In this document: piece by piece, positions 14,068 through 28,800 of the stretch
Numbering within the stretch: the first letter of the stretch is position 1
How the letters are laid out: each line of letters starts with the position of its first letter
From: Liolophura sinensis
Taxonomy: Eukaryota; Mollusca; Polyplacophora; Chitonida; Chitonidae
Reading direction: 5' to 3'
Length of the DNA stretch: 64,000 nt
Assembly (NCBI RefSeq): GCF_032854445.1
Contig: NC_088295.1
Coordinates: 15,861,385 to 15,925,384, forward strand
Notes under the pieces: model-generated
Told to the model about the DNA's origin: nothing
What the model saw: only the letters and a program-made list of their open reading frames with translations
Database searches by the model: none
Translations under genes and position numbers: made by a program

Positions 14068-14746
14068 TATGAAATTTGGTTGTATACTAAAAGTTGTATG
14101 AAATATGGTTGTATATGGTACACTAAGAACTATGAAATGTAGTTGTATTTTGGGACCTGTGCCAAAGGTCTTTTGACACTAACAGCTATATGAAATGTGG
14201 TTGTGACTGAGAACTATATGAATTGTGGGTTGCATACTAAGAGCTGCACTAAATGTGGTTGTATACAGAGAGCTATATGAAATATGGTTGTATATGGTAT
14301 ACTAAGAACTATGAAATGTGGTTGTATTTTGGGTGTTGTGTGAAAGGTGTTTTTTTTTATACCGAGAGCTGTATAAATGAGGTTGTAGCTTAGAACTGTG
14401 TGAATTGTGGTTGTTTAGCGAGAGTTATATGGAATATGGTTGTATATGGTATACTGAGAACTATGAAACGTGGTTGTATTCTGGCAGCTGCGTGAAAGGT
14501 GTTTTATACTAAGAACTGTATAAATGTGGTTGTAACTGAGAACTAGATGAACTGTTGTATACTAAGATCTATATGAAATATGGTTGTATATGGTACATTA
14601 AAAACTATAAAATGTGGTTGTATTCCGGGAACTGTGTGAAATGTTGTTTTATCCAAAGAGCTGCATGAAATGTGCTTGTAACTGAGAACTAAATGAATTG
14701 TGGTTGCACACTAAGAGCTGTTCAAAATGTGGTTGTAGATATACTG
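14068..14746. repeat. Higher-order tandem repeat (about 30-38 bp in 144-179 bp blocks)
   Basis: Monomers of the type CTAAGAACTATATGAAATGTGGTTGTATA are repeated about 20 times with variation. A distinctive monomer containing GAAATATGGTTGTATATGGT recurs at about 14098, 14277, 14429 and 14573. That gives a higher-order block of 179, 152 and 144 bp made of four or five different monomers. No ORF or known element is present. Confidence 0.8.
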
Positions 14747-17700
14747 AACCATCGGCTGACCTACAAATTTTTATCTGCCATTCATTTATAACAGCGATGA
14801 TTAAATAGGTCTTCAGGACCATCCTGTAGCACTGATTGCAAATTATAGATCTGGATCTGCATTACTACATGTTAAAGATCACCCCAATCGTCAAATATCA
14901 AATTAAAGGATATTCGACTTAATAATTTGGTGAGTATTTAACTTGGCGCATGTTTATACTCCAGATATAATTGGGGAGATGCCAAAGGCCATAGATGGAC
15001 ATGCATATAGCATTACATGCGCAGGTCTGTATATTTAATAGATTTCGAATTAACTTATATAACAACATAGCTCAAAAGATTGTCCCTCTTAGACTGCAAT
15101 TACTATTTGTTCATATTTTGACGCTCAGTGTCACAGTTTCACATAGATGATCGTTGTATTTTTGAATTTTCTTCAATTTGAGAGCTCGAAAGTAAAATCT
15201 TTGTGAGATAAAAATGGCGTAAAAATTACTTTGGAATAAACACAGCGTTTATACAAGGTATTCTTTATACACAACCTATTCATTATATACAACAGCTTCA
15301 TATATACAACAGAACCTTGGAGAAGTAACAAATACTCTTCCTTCTTTCTTCAAATTCCCATGTTATAATTTCGAAAGCAAATAAACGAAAATGTATTTCA
15401 GTCACTGAATAAAATGTCTTGACTAAAAATGCAAGAATAAAATGACAGAGACCACTTTGTGTGTTTAACATTTAACATTTGTGCATTGTCAACAATGTAG
15501 GTATAACTAGGTGTGGCGCACAGCTCAAGCCATATATCTGACCTATGTCATGCGGTCACTATATATACACATTTCTCATTACTTTTTCCCAAATCAGTTC
15601 AGTTGTCGTTCTCTGTAGCATTTATTAGATCCTATATATTACATGACGATTTCAGTCAACGTCACAAGACATTGCTGCAAAAACTAGTGTATCAAGGTTA
15701 TTCCATGAAACGCCTTCACTGTAAGTTTTACAATGAGTACAATTCTCTTGCAAGTAAATATGGACAGAGCACCTAGCATCTCTACTTCACTGTACTGCAC
15801 TCTGCTTCATCATTGTGTCGAATTCTGAAAAACCCGAGGCAAGGGACCGTATGTTGAATTAGATTACATCGGATATATGAACAGTTGCAATCAAATCACA
15901 ACTAAGATACATATCTTATTATCGACAACTTATGTTTTAGCATGGTAAATACTTATATGAATATATGATATGTGAAGTCCAGCTCATGCTGGCGTCCTAT
16001 CCGGCCGTAAGTGGCAAGGTGTGCCAGCAGCCTGCGGATGGCTGTGGGTTTCCCTCGGCTCTGTCCGCTTTATATCCAAAATGATGCTAGCCGCCATCGT
16101 AGAAGTGAAATATTCTTGAGTACCGCGTAAAACACCAAACAGATAAAATGAATAAATAACAATATGAATACTGATTTAAATCATTCGCCTGGAACATACC
16201 TCCCCCTTTCCAACATCATTAAAAGCTGACTTCTTCTCTTTCCGTCCTGATTTCGTACTTCATGTACATTCGTAGTTCTTTGGTGGCTTAACTGTGTTCA
16301 ACGTCTTTATGTTAATTGACTTTGCGATTATTGACCGGGACTTATATTTTGGTTGAGGCTGTTATACAAATGCCTGTTTCGACGCATAAATTTGGCTATA
16401 TCCTCACAAGTTGGCAGTATATTTAGCTTTTGTCTGTAGGAGGTATATACAGCGACAGAAAATGGTTCAGTATTTAGTCCAGTGTTGAATCATTATATTA
16501 GACCACTGAACACAGAAGTCGTCGTAGTTTAAAAAGTAATTGATGTTCAGTATTTAATTGGAACCCAGCAACAGTATAATGGCAATGCATTTGATTGAAA
16601 CTTTTTTAATATTTCACATGCACCAATGCATAATTTTACATGCACCTCAGATGGCGACTATATATAAGCCTGTCCAGTCTGTGGCATGCAGAAGCTAAGG
16701 TTATTTAATTCCGCTATGTAGTCTAACTACATGTATATATTTCTTGCCATCTGTTACAGGTTTAGAACATTATAAGATGTGTATATAGCTGGAGTCATTG
16801 TTGGGAAATGAAAGTGTAATGCAATTAAACATAAGCGGTGGGTTGTTCAAAAAGAGTGTTAACAGACAAATCTTAATACCTATCCCATGTTTTTATGTAA
16901 GACGCAGTGGAACATACAGTTAATAACTGCATGCTTAACTTTTAACCCCTGTACAGTGATTCCTCGCCCCTAATAAAGGCCAAAATCGAACATAAAATAG
17001 AAAAATACAATGGTCTGATTTAGATTCCAAATAAGAAAAAAAAACCGTAAGGCCTGTTTAATCATGCAGCCAGGGAAGGACATGTAGGATGTTCCATATA
17101 CAGCTTTAAAGAGTATAAAACCATACAGCTTTTAAAATTGAAAAAAGGATAAATCATGCTAAGATAGGAAATGTGTATATAAACTATCCGTGGCGATTGC
17201 ATTGCATGTGGATTTATTGGAATTAATCGAAAAGATAAAGGCTGGTCCATTTCCGTGCATACAAAGGCTGTTGCCTTTATTTATTGCTGCGCAGTGAACG
17301 GGTTGCATGCAGTAAGCAAATAAAACGTTTAACCCATAACCTGAAAAAGCTTTAATATCTCCTTTCCTTGTTTCCTAATTTTGAGCGTCCTAACTGATAC
17401 TTCTTTCTAATAAGTATACCTTACGTCAGAAAGACGTATCAACAGGAATGATGTTTAATTTAACTCTGAGAACACACAATATTCTTCTTGACATATATAC
17501 CATTATATATAAACACAACTTAAAGATTCTGTAATTCACAAGATTCGATTACAGCATTGGTTTATAAGTGAAAACAAGAAAGATATAGCGGATTGTTGTG
17601 TAAATGGTCCTAACGATAGTCTCATATATAAAAGAAGTGTACATACACTTGATCTTGGACATAATTTATACTTTTGTCCATATGTCAGCCGTGTACAGAT

Positions 17701-20700
17701 GTTTAGTTGTTAAACCTGGACGACTGATCTACATTCATGTACTTTGGTTTCCTAACATTGTTCTTTATATAATTTAATGATATTATGATGAGATGCACAT
17801 ATAGGGATATGGTCGTGTACAGCTTTCTATAAATTTAATGTTTTCTAACACATTTCCGATTTATATCAATGATTGCCTATACATATTCAAACCCTGATTT
17901 GAAATAATCGATATTATCGATTATTTACATACACAAGTAATGTCCATGAGGTTTTCAATAGCACCACAAGCTAATTGTGTAAATTGTAACATATACATTT
18001 AAGAGACTAAGTAAGTATATGAATAATTATGTAAATAGAATATACACGTTGCTTTACACAAATATAAGTAGTACACCTGCGTGCTCGTGGGATGAACTAT
18101 CAATATTGTAGAAAAGCTACTCACAGTTTTGAAAATGCCAAGCACAATTTGTCTCTTTTCAAAGGGGAGAAAAATATGAATACAGTTAAGATAAGATATC
18201 ATTATATATATGTATGCCTATCTCAGAGCATGTTGAGAAACATTTTGTTTCTGGGTAATTAAAATGCTTGCTTCTATCATCCCCAAAATGGCAAAAATAT
18301 ATAAGTAGACACGGAATGAGTTTTTAAAGTCTACATGAAAGCAGAGTGTCATTTATATATGTAAAGTGTCTTTTTCATCAGCTGTGAAAATGTGTTCAAC
18401 ATATTTTCTAATAACATTTCTGTGAATTGACTACTCCGTCAACTCCAGTATATATAATCCTGTTTTTTCTTGGATTTATCTAATTGTTCACAGCAGATGT
18501 TTGAACTAGTGTTTTCATCATTCTGTTTATGTCAGGCTGGAGGGCAGGTTGTTTTGCAGCTGGAATAGCAATGAATGCAAAGTTCTAACGTACCATGTAT
18601 ACAATACCAAGAGGTGTCGCATAACCTCGGGGGGCCTTTTGGGGAAGGCGGGAAAGTGGCAGCACACCAAAAGACATAAATGGTTAAACGGGTAAGATGA
18701 ATAGGCAGTGCCGGGGTACACTGACGGACACAGAAAGATAGCAAATGAAGATCATATGCAAATTAAATGATGCAATCAATCCGGAGGACCTGACTAAGTG
18801 ACTGACCAGATGGAACAGGTGTCCGGGCAAATTACCGCGTGCATGGTTTTGTAACCAACCAGTGTGATCTATCTCGTCCTTTATATAACACAACGTCCAA
18901 TTTAGATTCCAAAATACATTTCGAACTCCGGACAAACCATGAAAGTATAGGAGGGGAAGGGGAGGGCGACAAATTCCCATTAATTATTTGCTAATTCTAT
19001 ACCTGATTTGGGACTTTACTGGATGATTTCCCCACTAAAGCTTAAAACGTGGTCGCCGTGGGCTAATAATAGCGAGGTTGACAGTAATTCTATATCGTAT
19101 ATTCCAAAACACGATAATTAGCTTTCATGTTTCATTAATGAGTATACATTGGTCAAGTTTGTAATTATCATTGGCACAAATATTTAATATATGAATTCAT
19201 AACAAGTAGTGTCTTATCGTTGATGAAGTTATTTATCCAAGACGGTTTACACGTATACTATTAAATATTATAGTTACCCTTTTCGGATCATTATTCTTGC
19301 ATACATATTGAATATATATATTTGTAAAATATTTAGAGATGCAATGAAATAAAGGCCCGATTTTTTGACGTGAAAAATCTATGACAGGGTATGTTTAGTT
19401 GAAATGTAATTGTAATTGATTGATTTATCATTTGGTATAGCATATGGTTTGGTATATGAAGATGATGGTGAAGAACGAAATGTAAATTCAATATTTCGAG
19501 TTACCGATTCTGCATTTTTTCTGGAAGCATTTAGATATATCGACCCGTATATATATCTAGTAAATGAAAGGGATGTTTTATGCGATTGTAGGTCAAGTAC
19601 AATTAGTATATACATATAACAAATAAACAGTAAATTAAGTTCTATGCCCAGCGAAAATCAAACATACATTCGATACTGCAAAGCGTAATTACAAGTAAAT
19701 TAAGAACTGTATATAATAAGATAAAAAATGCTGGTATATTCCCACGGCATTTTCTAAAAAGCCCTTGATCAAAATATGGACACTATATAGTTAATTTTAA
19801 TAGTCATCAAACCTGATGAAATAATCATGGGTGTGACTCATCTAGGTAATGACTTGTGTATTTTCAGAATCCATGAATACTAATGTACTGAGATGGTCAA
19901 ACAATGGCCTTCACTGACCTTTCCATATACAGTATTTATTCCCCAATCTGTAGTTATCCAATTTGAAAAAAGTACAGAATGAATTTGATTGCGCATTTAT
20001 TTATAAAACTTGAAACAAAATTATTAACAATAATTTCGTATATATGCAAATATATTTATAAACTTCAGCTTTTTGCACTGCCGAGTCAGATTGGTACAGT
20101 GTAGGTTTTTCCCATAGTTTTCGAAGTATTGTTACTTTTAATGTTTTTGTGAACAGTTAAGGCCAGTTATTGTGGGGTCATGGTCTTTCTTGGCCACTTA
20201 GGCATACAAGTATTATCTCTAATCACATCTATAGTACAGTCTTAGTATTACGGCTTATTTTTTAATGTAGAGTTTTAAGTAGATATTTTGAAACACTATG
20301 TATGTTTGTTGCATAAATACTGGCACTTAATTTTAAATATTACATTACTAGGCTATATAACCTTTATTTGAACAATCTTCATTCGTAGCGCTTGTGTTTT
20401 GAAATTGATGATATAGAAATTTTGCAATTACGTTTAACTACGTTGTGTCCGAAATCGCTCTGCAAATGTAAACATCATTAAGAAGTAAGTATATTAACTC
20501 TGTGGTTGCTTCCGATCGCAATAAACAAAACAAAAGGCGTTTATTTTCTGGGTAATGATTTAGTTGAAGGAAGCAGTTTTCCCACACTATTTCTCTGACC
20601 CTTCTCAGCAATTAACACTAATCAACCATTTGTAATTGGAAAAATCAGTCTATGCGAGACTTTCGATCATCCATATTACATATTAAATAATTCAACCGCC

Positions 20701-21773
20701 GAAAAAATATCAGAGGCCAGTTAGAAAACAAATGATTAGGAACTTTGCCAACGAAAGTACAAATCTCAAAATGAGACGGGCCAATGTGTGGTCTGGTTTC
20801 ATTTGTAAGGACAAAGGTAGCGATATTAGTCTTCACACTGAACGTTAGCAATCCAATCAGCCGTATATTAAACTAGCGGCAATCTTACCCCGCAATACCA
20901 CCGTAATTGGCAAAGAAACAAACCACGAAGTCACGACATTTTCTTTGTTTCGTTTGTTTATCGAACGTTTTTTATAATTACAAGAGACTGACTACATGGG
21001 AAAACCTTGGATAGTGGTACAGGTACCTTGACTCTAACGTCAACTCCCCCCAACCCCCTACTGTCCAACCTGGGGGCAAACTCAGGGAAATGGAAAGCAC
21101 AACCTAGTGAATATAGTTAGTAAATGTTGTAAGAAAAGTTGTCAAGTGCCCTGCACATTTTTACACACACAATTCAATATATGAGAGTCACTTATCCTTG
21201 TTTTAATGTACGTCATATGCCTAAGTAATATATGTTTTTTTGTAAAAAAAAAACCCTGTACCAATAATAAACATTTGATGAGTCCTACCACCCAGACTGT
21301 GGCGATTAACCAGTGGACATCCACGAAAACTCAGATTTTGGCGTACATTTGCAGCTTGGATAAAATAATGCATGCAGGTTTTACGTTGTTGCAGCATGAA
21401 TTTGTCCCTTGATAAATATTAAATCAACGAAACAAGTCTTGTTTATAACTTACATCATTTCCTGGTCATGTTTTTCGCAATAAAACAAGGTGCAAAAATA
21501 ATAGTATATTGCATATGCATTTTTTGATATATTGACAATATTGTTCCAATTGCTAATAGGCAAATTATAAGTTCTTTACTACTTAAAAAAATATCAAGTT
21601 TACCCCATATACTTTCCCCAAAAATAGATTTTCTTGCCCATTGTCACCCCTTGTGCAAATATGCAAATTAAATTTAAATTTTCATGTTTACACATCGATT
21701 ATGCTTTCAGACTGGAGGGTCATTTGTGTCATTTTTGTACAGAGGCTCGATTCGACTTATAATAATGTGGCTT
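14747..21773. other. Gene-free AT-rich interval
   Basis: Apart from a truncated SINE A at 15970-16158, no repeat family or exon was recognised. ORFs here are under 100 codons and several overlap on opposite strands (19379-19619, 18527-18744). No RNA gene was recognised. Confidence 0.45.
15970..16158 (+). mobile_element. SINE A, 5'-truncated
   Basis: Begins within the element (AAGTCCAGCTCATGCTGGCG) and continues through CAGCCTGCGGATGG, the GATGCTAGCCGCCATCGTAG block and GAAATATTCTTGAGTACCGC to an AAACAGATAAAATGAATAAA tail. The tRNA-like head is missing. It is moderately diverged. Confidence 0.85.
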
Positions 21774-21788
21774 GAAGTTGTGATTGTG

Positions 21789-22115
21789 AGCGAGTGAGTG
21801 AGTGCTTGGGTTTAACATCGTACTTAACAATTTTTCAGTCATATGACGACGAAGGAATCCTTAGTGTCCATTTAATGTGCCTTCTTGTTGCAGGACGGAT
21901 TTCCACCGATGTTTTACTTAGTGCTGCTTCACTGAGAGTCATTGCTGAAGGCAAGTAAGCCGTCCCGCCGGAGCCATCATACTGATACGGGTCAACCAGT
22001 TGTTGCACTATCCCCTTCATGCTGAACGCCAAGCGAGGAAGTTACAAATACCTCTTTTAAAGTCTTAGGTGTGACTCGACCCAGGACTGACCCTGTATCT
22101 ACCGCTCTCGAAGCG
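21789..22115 (-). mobile_element. SINE B with 15-bp target-site duplication
   Basis: A 327-bp element flanked by perfect direct copies of GAAGTTGTGATTGTG (21774-21788 and 22116-22130). On the - strand it starts with a tRNA-like piece (GGGTCGAGTC, B-box-like) and ends with ATTGTTAAGTACGATGTTAA, then an ACCCAAGC segment and CACTCACTCACTC. That tail resembles the SINE A tail. The duplicated target is itself a unit of the adjacent 21-bp minisatellite. ORFs in it (21835-22360 -) are incidental. Confidence 0.8.
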
Positions 22116-22850
22116 GAAGTTGTGATTGTGTACCTCGGAATTGTCATGTATGTTGTAATTCTAATTTGTCCCTGAATTATAGTTATCATTTTGTAATCTG
22201 AAGTAATTTGCAAATCGCAATTTGAAGTTTTCATTGTGTAGTTCAAAGTTGTCAATGTGTATTCTGAAATTGCAATCGTGTGGTCCAAAATTTTCACTGT
22301 GTAGTCCAAAGGGTTAACTGTGTGGTCCGAAATTTTCATTGTGAATTCTGGGGTTGTCATTGTCTAATCCAAAGTTTTAGCAGTGTAATTTGTAAAATTG
22401 TATTAATGTAGTCCGAAGTTGACATTGTCTAGTTCAAAAGTTGTCAGTGTGTAGTTCAAAGTTGCCAGTGTGAACTTAGAAATTGTCACCATGCAGCCCA
22501 AAGTTTTCATTGTGTAGTCCGAAGCTGTCACCGTGTATTTTGAAGTTGTTATCGTATCCAAAGTTTTCACAGTGTAAACTAAGTTGTCATTATTTAGTTC
22601 AAAACTATTTTTATGCAGTTGTCATTGTCTATAGTTTAAAGTTTTCATTATGCTGTCCGAAATTGCCAAATTATAGTCTGAAGTTGCCATTGTCTAATTC
22701 AAATTTTTTAATGTGCAGTCCGAAGTTGTCATTGTCTAATTCAAATTTTTTAATGTGCAGTCCGAAGTTGTCATTGTGTCATTCAAATTTTTTAATGTGC
22801 AGTCCGTATTTGTCATTGTGCAACTTCGGCGTATAATTAGCTCCACGTTG
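22116..22850. repeat. 21-bp minisatellite
   Basis: About 30 degenerate units of the form GTCCAAAATTTTCACTGTGTA or GTCCGAAGTTGTCATTGTGTA. Twenty-one bases are seven codons, so frames stay open. The 122-residue (- strand) and 117-residue (+ strand) ORFs here are repeat translations, not genes. A left remnant unit lies at 21774, on the other side of the SINE B insertion. Confidence 0.85.
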
Positions 22851-25800
22851 TCGCTGTGTGTGAAGGGACACCTCGTGCGTCATCTGAAAAAGTCAAGTTC
22901 CACAGGGTGTGTTTCAGGACAGGGTTGCATTAAATCTGACATAGCCACATGTTGAACTGCAAATGCCAAGTACCATGATGATTTTGTTTAAATAATGGAG
23001 TTTAAATTTCGATCTCAGTATAAAGAAAAAACGTTTTGGAATTGGCTCATCTACATAAGGAAGCATAATTATCACAATGGTTAATCAGACATGTAGATAT
23101 AACAGATAACCTCTGAACCGTTGTAAATGGAAAAAAGCTATCCGAGAACAAATGATGATAAAGCATTGTTTTTCTCCTCTTTTCTTTTGTTTCCAAAACA
23201 ATTATCCACCCAGGAAGGATATCTGATAAGAAATAATATTCCAAGGATACGAAATCAACGAGAGATAAAGAAAGACAAAAAGAACGCGCGTGATTTCCAT
23301 GAGTATAATGCTCCCTCCAGAGATGTCTTCACAGATTGGTTTTATTGCTAGTTTGTTTCAATTAGATATATATGGCAAATCATAATCAATAGCACACCAT
23401 CGAAAAATGACGAATTATACAGAAGAGTATTTTATAGTCTGGTCATTCCTGGCTTTTTCAAAGTTGTTGTCAAGCAGGGTATTTAATGTGTAACGGCCTG
23501 GAAACACCCCACGGGTTTAACGGAATTCATTTTTCAGTCTTCCCCTTACATGTACAATACAGCTTGTTGACGGCTCATTTATAACCAAACAACACTCACT
23601 GTTTTCTGAGCGGCGTTTTTTCTGATGTGATACATAAGATGTTTAACACCTTTGTGTGAGAGCTGCCAATCTCGCCAGGTTGTTTGAAAATCACTTCACA
23701 CCATTTGGAGATAGAGATAAAATATACATAAAAGATCGACAGCCACGGAAGTCGCTTGAAGTTCTTCTTATCTGATGGAGAAATTTCATTTATCATTCGC
23801 TGTTATTTGCGCTTGAGGCAGCAATGATGGCGGAGTGTTTGTTCGCCGGTCACTCTCAACCACGACTGACCCTCCCCTATAGATGCTTATCGAACGTCAG
23901 CACTGGAAAACTATACAAAGGAATTAAATTGTATGCAGACTGACCCACTGTCCACTCCTTTTGACTCGTGGTCAGACCGATTTAGTCAAAGGTAAATTAG
24001 CAGTTAGGAGAGGTTTCTGTAATCTATGAGTAGATTTTTCTCGCAGAACATTATGTAACAACAGAGCCGTATATACTTTGTCGTCAGCGCTTTCAACTGG
24101 GGGCACCAGACTGTATATCACGTCTGTCTGTCAGATTGAATGGTCAGTAGGAAATGGCGTAATGCTAGATTTTCGCTGGATGGTATTGTACTTCGTAGAA
24201 AGGACACATATCTCACATGTCTATACGTGTGCACTGTGAGGTGTACCTAGTTATTTACAATGATAGTTAACGGTGTTTCGCGATTCGTGACTAAAGCTTC
24301 GCTTCTGTTTTAATACCCCCAAATTCTGACTTATTCTCTTCTCTGTATGTGTGTATTTATCAGTTCGGGAATGGGATGAGGGGTGTAAAACGGCCATGTC
24401 GTCTCTGTGTGTGTGTGTGATAAGAGAATTAAGCAAGTTTTCACGAGATAATCACCCGTAAGAAGTTTCATTAAATTAAGTCAATGAGCATTGTTCTATA
24501 CATCGAGTTCTAATCCGTGTATTTCTCCTGAAGCGTTGTGTTGAAATAAATTACTTGCTTTCTCTCGTGGTGAAATCTGGGTTAGTTTGAAGAAAAGCCT
24601 TGCGGTGAGTGTCTGGGGGTTTAATTAATTCTTTGATAGTTTCCTGCCTCACCTTTAAGTGTAAAGTATACAGTCAACAAGCTAGATTGTGTTAGAAGAA
24701 AATGTGTCATTATTAGATAGTGACAAAATAATTTATCCCCGCGGTATATTCTCCTTAGCAGAGATAGCAGTGTGGTTTAAATCCTATATAGAGGTATGCT
24801 TCGCTCATTTGAGTCAGTTTGCTAGAGGGCAAAGAATGAATTGAGTTTGTAAACTATAAGCTGTCGACTGGGGAAATGCCTGCCTGAAGGTGAGATAGTC
24901 AGATAACAACAGTAACACATTCTCAGGCCCATTTGTTTTACCTGACATAATCATTAAAGTAAGTTTTGTGTCTGCAGGAGACAACCTGTTGCTTGGCCTG
25001 TGACACGCAGATTACATCTGTATAATAAGTGAATCCCTGCCCATGATTAAAGCAACCCACTCTCTGCTGGATGAGCACTGGGTAAAAAGCTTTGTCCTTC
25101 AACATAAAGCACGGCAAAGTAAAGCTGCAGCGTCAAAATGGCACGCTTTATTATGCTGGTTTAAATTTAGTGACTTCAAAATGAAAAGGCAATCTTATAA
25201 GCTGCAACAATGGATGTTAAAGTATCACACAACAACTCGCGAGAATCTGACAACAGACGTGCAAGAACGAGGGAAAGATCAGCTAGGATTTGACCATAGC
25301 TGCTAATGGTGTTATTACCGTGTTGTAAACCAAGATTCTCAAGTTGAAGAAAAAAATGTAGATTTTTAAAAAGTTTTTAAGGTCATTATTGTCAGATAGA
25401 TCAAATAATTGCCATTGTTTAAAAAAAATGGAATCCGTATTGCAATACATGTAATACGATCTGTAGGCTAGATTTTGACGGTAGAACAAAAGGAAATCTC
25501 AACTTCGGCATATACATGTACATACATATCAGGAAATGAAATTAGGCACACCAACACTGAGATACATGTACTAGTTTCAAGTTCTCTCGAATTTGAAGAT
25601 AACTATCTGCCTTTTCTTTAACTAACCCACCGCAAGGTTTATACTCTGGTATCTGGCTTACCACACACTCCGGGATACTTACATCAAAGCATTTTAATGA
25701 TTTTCCGATCTTTTACTGCTTAAACTGGCGTCAGTAATCCATTGTAGAGGTTCAAACTGCCGACTAATGGCGTAATCGTTTTATTCTGGTGGTCTATGAA

Positions 25801-28800
25801 TTCGTCGGACGCCTTTAAAACCAGGTAGATGCCTACGTGGGATGTCAACTTCTTGTCAGACTTTCCACGTACACTATTATATCTTTCAGGGTGCCGAAGT
25901 GCTTTAGTTATTCCGTACTTTATTTGTTATCTATTTATATATTTGTTACCTTTATTTTGAACACTGATTCAGAGAACTCTAAACTGGGATAACATATACG
26001 TGAGATTATTCAATGCGGGGCCATTTTGGCAACTGCTCTTAATTGTGATGATATTCATGGCTGTCAATTCCAGGTAAATGAAGGTTTTGTTATTTCACAT
26101 TATATCGTTATTTTATTATGTCAGAAGGTACCATCATGAAGTCAATAAAAGAACATATCGTGGAAATAAAACCATTATTCAGTATAATTCATCACAACTT
26201 GTACAAATTTTTGATCAAATAAGAAAGAACGTTTTAAGTTGTTTACCTAAACTAACATTATCTAAATATTTTATCTGCAACAACGACAGACGCGTGCCAG
26301 ATACTAGAGACGATGTTGAAGGACTAATCCATTAAGTGATCGCACGCCGTTCCTGTTCAGGAATTGTTTCGCTCTTCTTTAGTGTGATCCGAGAGAGATG
26401 CTACACGCATCAGACACACATCTTTTTGTACAGTCGTCAACATGGAACGCTTCGCTCCTCGACCTTTATGGAAAGCGTTGAACGCGCTCCGGCAAAGGGT
26501 TGGCCGGATCGATGGCATCACTGTATGCTTGTATACAGACCACTGCTTAACGGGCTACAAACTGCATGATAATAGCTTTATTAGGATCTGATTAAATTAC
26601 CGTCATTTTAGCCCGGCTCACTTTCCATCAGAAGCTAAGAGAAGCGGACGGCGCTGAGGCTTATTCAGACGGCCGGGACTAGAGGGATGAATTTCCCGAC
26701 ATATGTCCTACATTCAGCGGATGAACTCTAATTAGGGTTTGTTTATTCATGACAGTTTACCTCGTTCAATAACTCAGGGGTTAACAAAGTGAAATTGCTG
26801 CCATGGCTATAAAGTCCATGTCTGATCGCTTATAGAGCCCGGTATCCATGTGTACCATCAAAGTAATTACGCATTTGTTTTACAGCCTTATGCTCTAATC
26901 TCTAACAGAAATCTTTAACCATGGTCCGGTGTGTTTTAATTAGATATGCCATTTCTGGTCTGGTGACATCATTCTAGTATGTTAACCAAACTCGAACAAA
27001 ATTTGTAACTTGTGATCGAAGAATTCTAGACGAACATTAAAGTGAAAATGTGTAAACCTATGTTTTTTTTATTGACGTGTTATCCTATTTGTGTTTATCA
27101 CGTGTAAAGTTACCCCATGCAAGCACCTAGTATTTATCATTTAAAGCGCATTTGTACAAATTTAGTATAGAATTATGAGTCTTCATGTTCAGCGATTTCC
27201 AATAATTTGATTTCTTGTAGGTTTAGTTGAATAGTTGTAATAAATGCTGACTTGAAACGATACGTTGTTTTTCAGTATGCTCAGTATGGAAAATCTCCAA
27301 ATGACACGTGTAACGCTGAATGTGCAGTTTTATAAGGAATAATAAAAACGTCGTATAGGATTTTTAAATACCGTACCACATAAGAAAATCTGAAATAATA
27401 GGTTTCCAAAATTTATTTTGAAAATTGAGATTTAGCTACGCTATAAAAATTATCTGTAAGGAAACATAATGCTTGACGCTGGGGGGGGGGGGACAAGGTT
27501 TTTTTTTTACATGCGAAATTCTAAACTTAGACGGAGTTTTAAAAAAATGGAAGACATATATAGAAATAACGGAAATTGTACATTGCCATGCCTTTGCATG
27601 TTTTACAATAAAACTCTACAAATGACAGGAAGACTAATCTATAAATTTCGTTTTAATTTGATTGTTTATTTCCTTCCTAAACATTAAATACACGTATCGA
27701 TCACCGAACTACAGTCTTTATATTTCTTGTAATATTTTGTGAAATTCTGTTTGTCTGTTATGTATACATGTACATGTAGCTGATAACGTTTATAAGCAGA
27801 TATTTATATAGACAAGCAAATAGCTGATATAGTTGAAATAAGAGAGAGAATTCTTCATCAGTTACTCGGTCATCAGGCAAATAATGCCATCCATTGCTAG
27901 CGGACAGATGCCAGGTTTTCAGCTCGGCTGATCTGTAATTAAACAAATTAGACGACTGGACAGAACTGTCAAGCGTCAATGCTGTGGTTTTCAATGACAA
28001 TAACCTGACAATGTACCGCCGAGCGATTTCCGAATGTCATTCTAACAACAGAATTTCGCTATCATAGCAGTGTCGGGGACCTTATAGGGAAACTTAAAGG
28101 TTAAACTAAAACAGAAACATCAGTTTGTCTATTCTTTTTAGTTTGTTTTAGTTCTTGTTGTACTTCACGAATACCCTTATCTGCATGAAAAATTCTTGTG
28201 GACGAGATATTTGCTTGTGGACGCCTTTGACACCCGAAAATTGCTCTGTTAATAAATTCCAAAGACTTAAATTTTTGATTTAAGCATTTAATTAGAAGGT
28301 TTTGTCAGCTGGTTGGGGTGTATATTATGATCGTATTTATATGAGGAAATATTTATGGTAACCGTGTTCGCCTTAATAGTGCAGTGAAGCCCGTCCCGGT
28401 ACGGCTGTAACTGGTATCAACACTGACAGAAGTCAATTTTCCGCATGGCTTAGCAGTGTAGAAATTCAGCGGGTCCCTAGAGAGGTGTCGGCTCGCAGTT
28501 CAACAAATCACCACATTTCCATTAGCTCTAGATAAAGAAAACATTAAACACTGCTGAAGTAGCAGAGAAAGGGCAGTCTTTTCGCAGCCCCAATCCCTGG
28601 AGAGGGTTAGCAAGAGAGAACATCGTCAGAACACAAAGGGCCGTCAGCAGTGCATTGGCCGGATGGTGACATCTTCTCTCCTGGATGCCTCAAAGTCAGC
28701 AACTCACTACAGCAACACCGGACAAACACTGGCGCTCGCTAACGATTATCAAGTGCCTCTTCAGCGCTTCTCTTTTGTTCGTCAACAACAAATTATTGAA

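Noticed and set aside
22483-22836. 117-residue ORF with periodic Ser-Pro-Lys-Leu repeats
   Set aside because: It is the translation of a 21-bp minisatellite; the opposite strand is open too, and there is no splice or domain evidence.
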